NCBI GenBank assembly: GCA_038251425.1
Contig: JBBSBI010000129.1
Location: 1 to 15,856, forward strand
DNA length: 15,856 nt
Direction: 5' to 3'
Source: JBBRRP01 sp038251425
GTDB taxonomy: Bacteria; Myxococcota_A; Polyangia; Polyangiales; Polyangiaceae
The notes under the pieces were generated by a model that saw nothing but the letters and a program-made list of their open reading frames with translations, was not told the DNA's origin and searched no databases. Of this stretch, positions 14,334 to 15,856 are shown one piece after another. The position numbers were made by a program, and so were the translations under genes. The first letter of the stretch is position 1. Each line of letters opens with the position of its first letter.

Positions 14334-15116
14334 TCAGTTGGTATTCAGCTCAACGCGCAGCAGCTTCCTGCCAATGAACAGATAATCGCCGTGCGTGAGC
14401 GGGCGTTCACTCTTGATGCGAACGTACGTGCCGTTTCGCGAGTCGTGATCGGTGAGGAAGAAGCGACCCGTATTCTCCTCAATGCTGCAGTGCTCCGGCG
14501 AGAGGAACACATCTTCGGGGAAGTTCACGTCGCAGTTTTCGCGGCCGATCTTGAGGCTCGTGCCGCGTGCGCAGACGGTAATTCCCGGGCTTCCACCCTC
14601 CAAAACCTGGTTCACGCGGAAGATACTTGGGTAGCGCGGTGACGAGTAAAAGAAGGTGCCATCCGGCGCTACCGAGTCGGACCCGGTCGGTTCGCGATCC
14701 AGCCGGAAAAGCTCTTCACCCACCATGAACGTATCGCCGGCTGCAATTTCAAGCGTGCCTCGAACGCGCACGTACACGCCGTTGAGTGAGCCTTCATCGC
14801 GGATCACCAGCTGCCCGTCGCGATAGAAAAAATTCGCGTGCTTAGGGGAAACAAAAGGATCGTCGGGGAACTCGAGCTGCCCGGTGCGGCCCACCACATG
14901 TTGCTCGGCCTTGAGGTGGTAGCTGAGGCCATCCATGCCATCGCCGCGGATTAGGATCAGCCGCGCCTTCGCGGGATCTTGCATATCGCTGAAGTACTTC
15001 GAGTGCAGGTGCAGCACTGCTTCCGGAATCGGCGCGCCACAACGGCCACAGAACTTGTGCCCGGTTGGAACCGGCGTCATGCACGATTCGCAAACATAGA
15101 ATTTAGCTTGGTCCAT
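14334..15116 (-). CDS. Zinc-ribbon protein with two FHA domains
   Basis: 260 aa. The N-terminus is a zinc ribbon with two CxxC pairs (C9/C12, C23/C26), like that of the kinase in this window. FHA1 covers about 66-135: G76-R77, S90-P-K-H93 and S110-L-N112-G113. FHA2 covers about 180-250: G191-R192, S206-P-E-H209 and S226-R-N228-G229-T230. Both keep the Arg, Ser, His and Asn that contact phosphothreonine, so both may be functional readers of phosphorylated proteins. No signal peptide or membrane segment, so cytoplasmic. ATG 15116 has AAGGA 7 nt upstream. The gene follows the signal peptidase-like gene by 69 nt on the same strand and may share its transcript. Natural partners would be Ser/Thr kinases or their substrates; which ones is not shown here. 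Confidence 0.92.
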   Translation of the reverse strand: MDQAKFYVCESCMTPVPTGHKFCGRCGAPIPEAVLHLHSKYFSDMQDPAKARLILIRGDGMDGLSYHLKAEQHVVGRTGQLEFPDDPFVSPKHANFFYRDGQLVIRDEGSLNGVYVRVRGTLEIAAGDTFMVGEELFRLDREPTGSDSVAPDGTFFYSSPRYPSIFRVNQVLEGGSPGITVCARGTSLKIGRENCDVNFPEDVFLSPEHCSIEENTGRFFLTDHDSRNGTYVRIKSERPLTHGDYLFIGRKLLRVELNTN

Positions 15117-15185
15117 GATCGCTTCCTTGATGTCGGACGGAGGTTCGAGCTGGGAGAGCTCACCCGGGTCAAGATGGTAGGTTCA

Positions 15186-15827
15186 TTACTGGATGAATGT
15201 GAAGCGGCGCAGGTCCTTGAAGCCTTCTTTGGGCACAATTCGGAAGATCACCGCCTCCTTGCATGTCACCCGCTCCACACTTCCATAATCGCGAGAATCA
15301 TAGGGGAACAGCCGATTGTCGCTGAGCAGGAACACCATCCCCTCCCCAACCGTCTTCGAGAATGGCTTGGGAGCCAGGTGGCCGCCCGTGGAGCCGCGCA
15401 GGTGCAGGTGCCCCCCGAGCGCCTCAACATCGCATTGCTGAGTCACTTCTCCGCCGCCGTGCGGGTTAATCACGTTGAAAGTTGGGGCCTCACAACCGCG
15501 TTCGGTTGAAATGCGGTGGTTGTTGACCTCCAAGCGGTCGCCGTTCACCGTGAGCTGATCGCGAGGTTCCGCTATCAAGCGGCCAATCACGACCCGTTCG
15601 GGCACGTTGGGTTCCGGGCACACCACCAAGTCCCCAAACTTCGGTGGGGTGAAGCGCCAGAGCAGCACTAAGTCCCCTGCCCGCAAGGTCGGAGCAATCG
15701 AAGCCTCCAGGTAAGGATCCGAGCCGGGCACCCGCCACCAGCGAATCGCCGTCACGCGTAGTATTCCTACAAGCCCACCCAAGAGAATGGCTGTCCACAA
15801 CACAAATCGAATCAGACCTCTGATCAC
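15186..15827 (-). CDS. Signal peptidase I-like protein, variant at the catalytic lysine; start may lie beyond the window
   Basis: At least 213 aa from GTG 15827; the frame stays open to the window edge, so the true start may be outside. One N-terminal membrane segment (about 8-28) precedes the S26 domain. Family boxes are recognisable: S43-IAPTLRAGD with the expected catalytic Ser, KFGDLVV, a box reading VIGRLIAEPRD, and LLSDNR...DSRDYGSV. In canonical enzymes that third box is YIKRVIGLPGD, and its Lys is the general base; here Gly (G82) occupies the place. Unless another lysine substitutes, the protein may be inactive or unusual. Three or more cysteines occur in the insertion after the box, in the periplasmic part. 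The gene precedes the FHA gene on the same strand. Called as family member with high confidence, activity uncertain. Confidence 0.8.
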   Translation of the reverse strand: MIRGLIRFVLWTAILLGGLVGILRVTAIRWWRVPGSDPYLEASIAPTLRAGDLVLLWRFTPPKFGDLVVCPEPNVPERVVIGRLIAEPRDQLTVNGDRLEVNNHRISTERGCEAPTFNVINPHGGGEVTQQCDVEALGGHLHLRGSTGGHLAPKPFSKTVGEGMVFLLSDNRLFPYDSRDYGSVERVTCKEAVIFRIVPKEGFKDLRRFTFIQ

Positions 15828-15856
15828 TTGGGCTACGCCTTCCGAGAAACCGAAGC

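Overview
The window looks like chromosomal DNA from a member of the Myxococcota, most likely a Polyangia relative of moderate GC content. This is an inference. The evidence is a Ser/Thr kinase and an FHA protein that both carry N-terminal zinc ribbons, four predicted lipoproteins, a proline-rich protein resembling the MXAN_5187 C-terminal family, and a HEAT-repeat/cyclophilin lipoprotein. There is no rRNA, tRNA, CRISPR array, transposase or phage gene in the window, and the layout looks like ordinary core-to-accessory chromosome.

Region 1 (35-3782, plus strand) is a tightly overlapping three-gene cluster: a degenerate dikinase/rifampicin-phosphotransferase-like protein that has lost its phosphoryl-carrier histidine, an RluA-family pseudouridine synthase, and a small lipoprotein. 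Region 2 (3855-5603, plus) is a membrane Ser/Thr protein kinase with a zinc ribbon, a kinase domain, one membrane segment, a Pro/Thr linker and a six-cysteine C-terminal domain. An AT-rich gap (5604-5881) follows, with a candidate promoter, and leads into a small DUF5678-like gene.

Region 3 (6156-8087, minus) is a two-gene operon: a predicted lipoprotein with a LamG/DUF1080-like beta-sandwich, then the coiled-coil, proline-rich MXAN_5187-like protein. Divergent from it is a GYGQ/proline-repeat lipoprotein (8209-9033, plus). This ends at a strong hairpin shared with the convergent coaX gene.

Region 4 (9066-12578, minus) reads DUF218 (YdcF-like) protein, HEAT-repeat cyclophilin lipoprotein, then type III pantothenate kinase (coaX). 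The gene-free stretch upstream (12579-12979) holds a perfect 24-bp palindrome sitting in a candidate promoter of this operon, and a cluster of short direct repeats. Region 5 is pcnB (poly(A) polymerase, plus), which converges on a minus-strand pair: a signal peptidase I-like protein, whose general-base lysine appears to be replaced, followed by a zinc-ribbon double-FHA protein.

Taken together, the window has a phosphorylation theme (a membrane Ser/Thr kinase and a phosphothreonine-reading double-FHA protein with the same N-terminal layout), RNA metabolism (RluA-like, PcnB), coenzyme A synthesis (CoaX), and several envelope proteins. The observations I would look at first are the pseudo-dikinase, the palindrome operator, the variant signal peptidase, and the kinase/FHA pairing.
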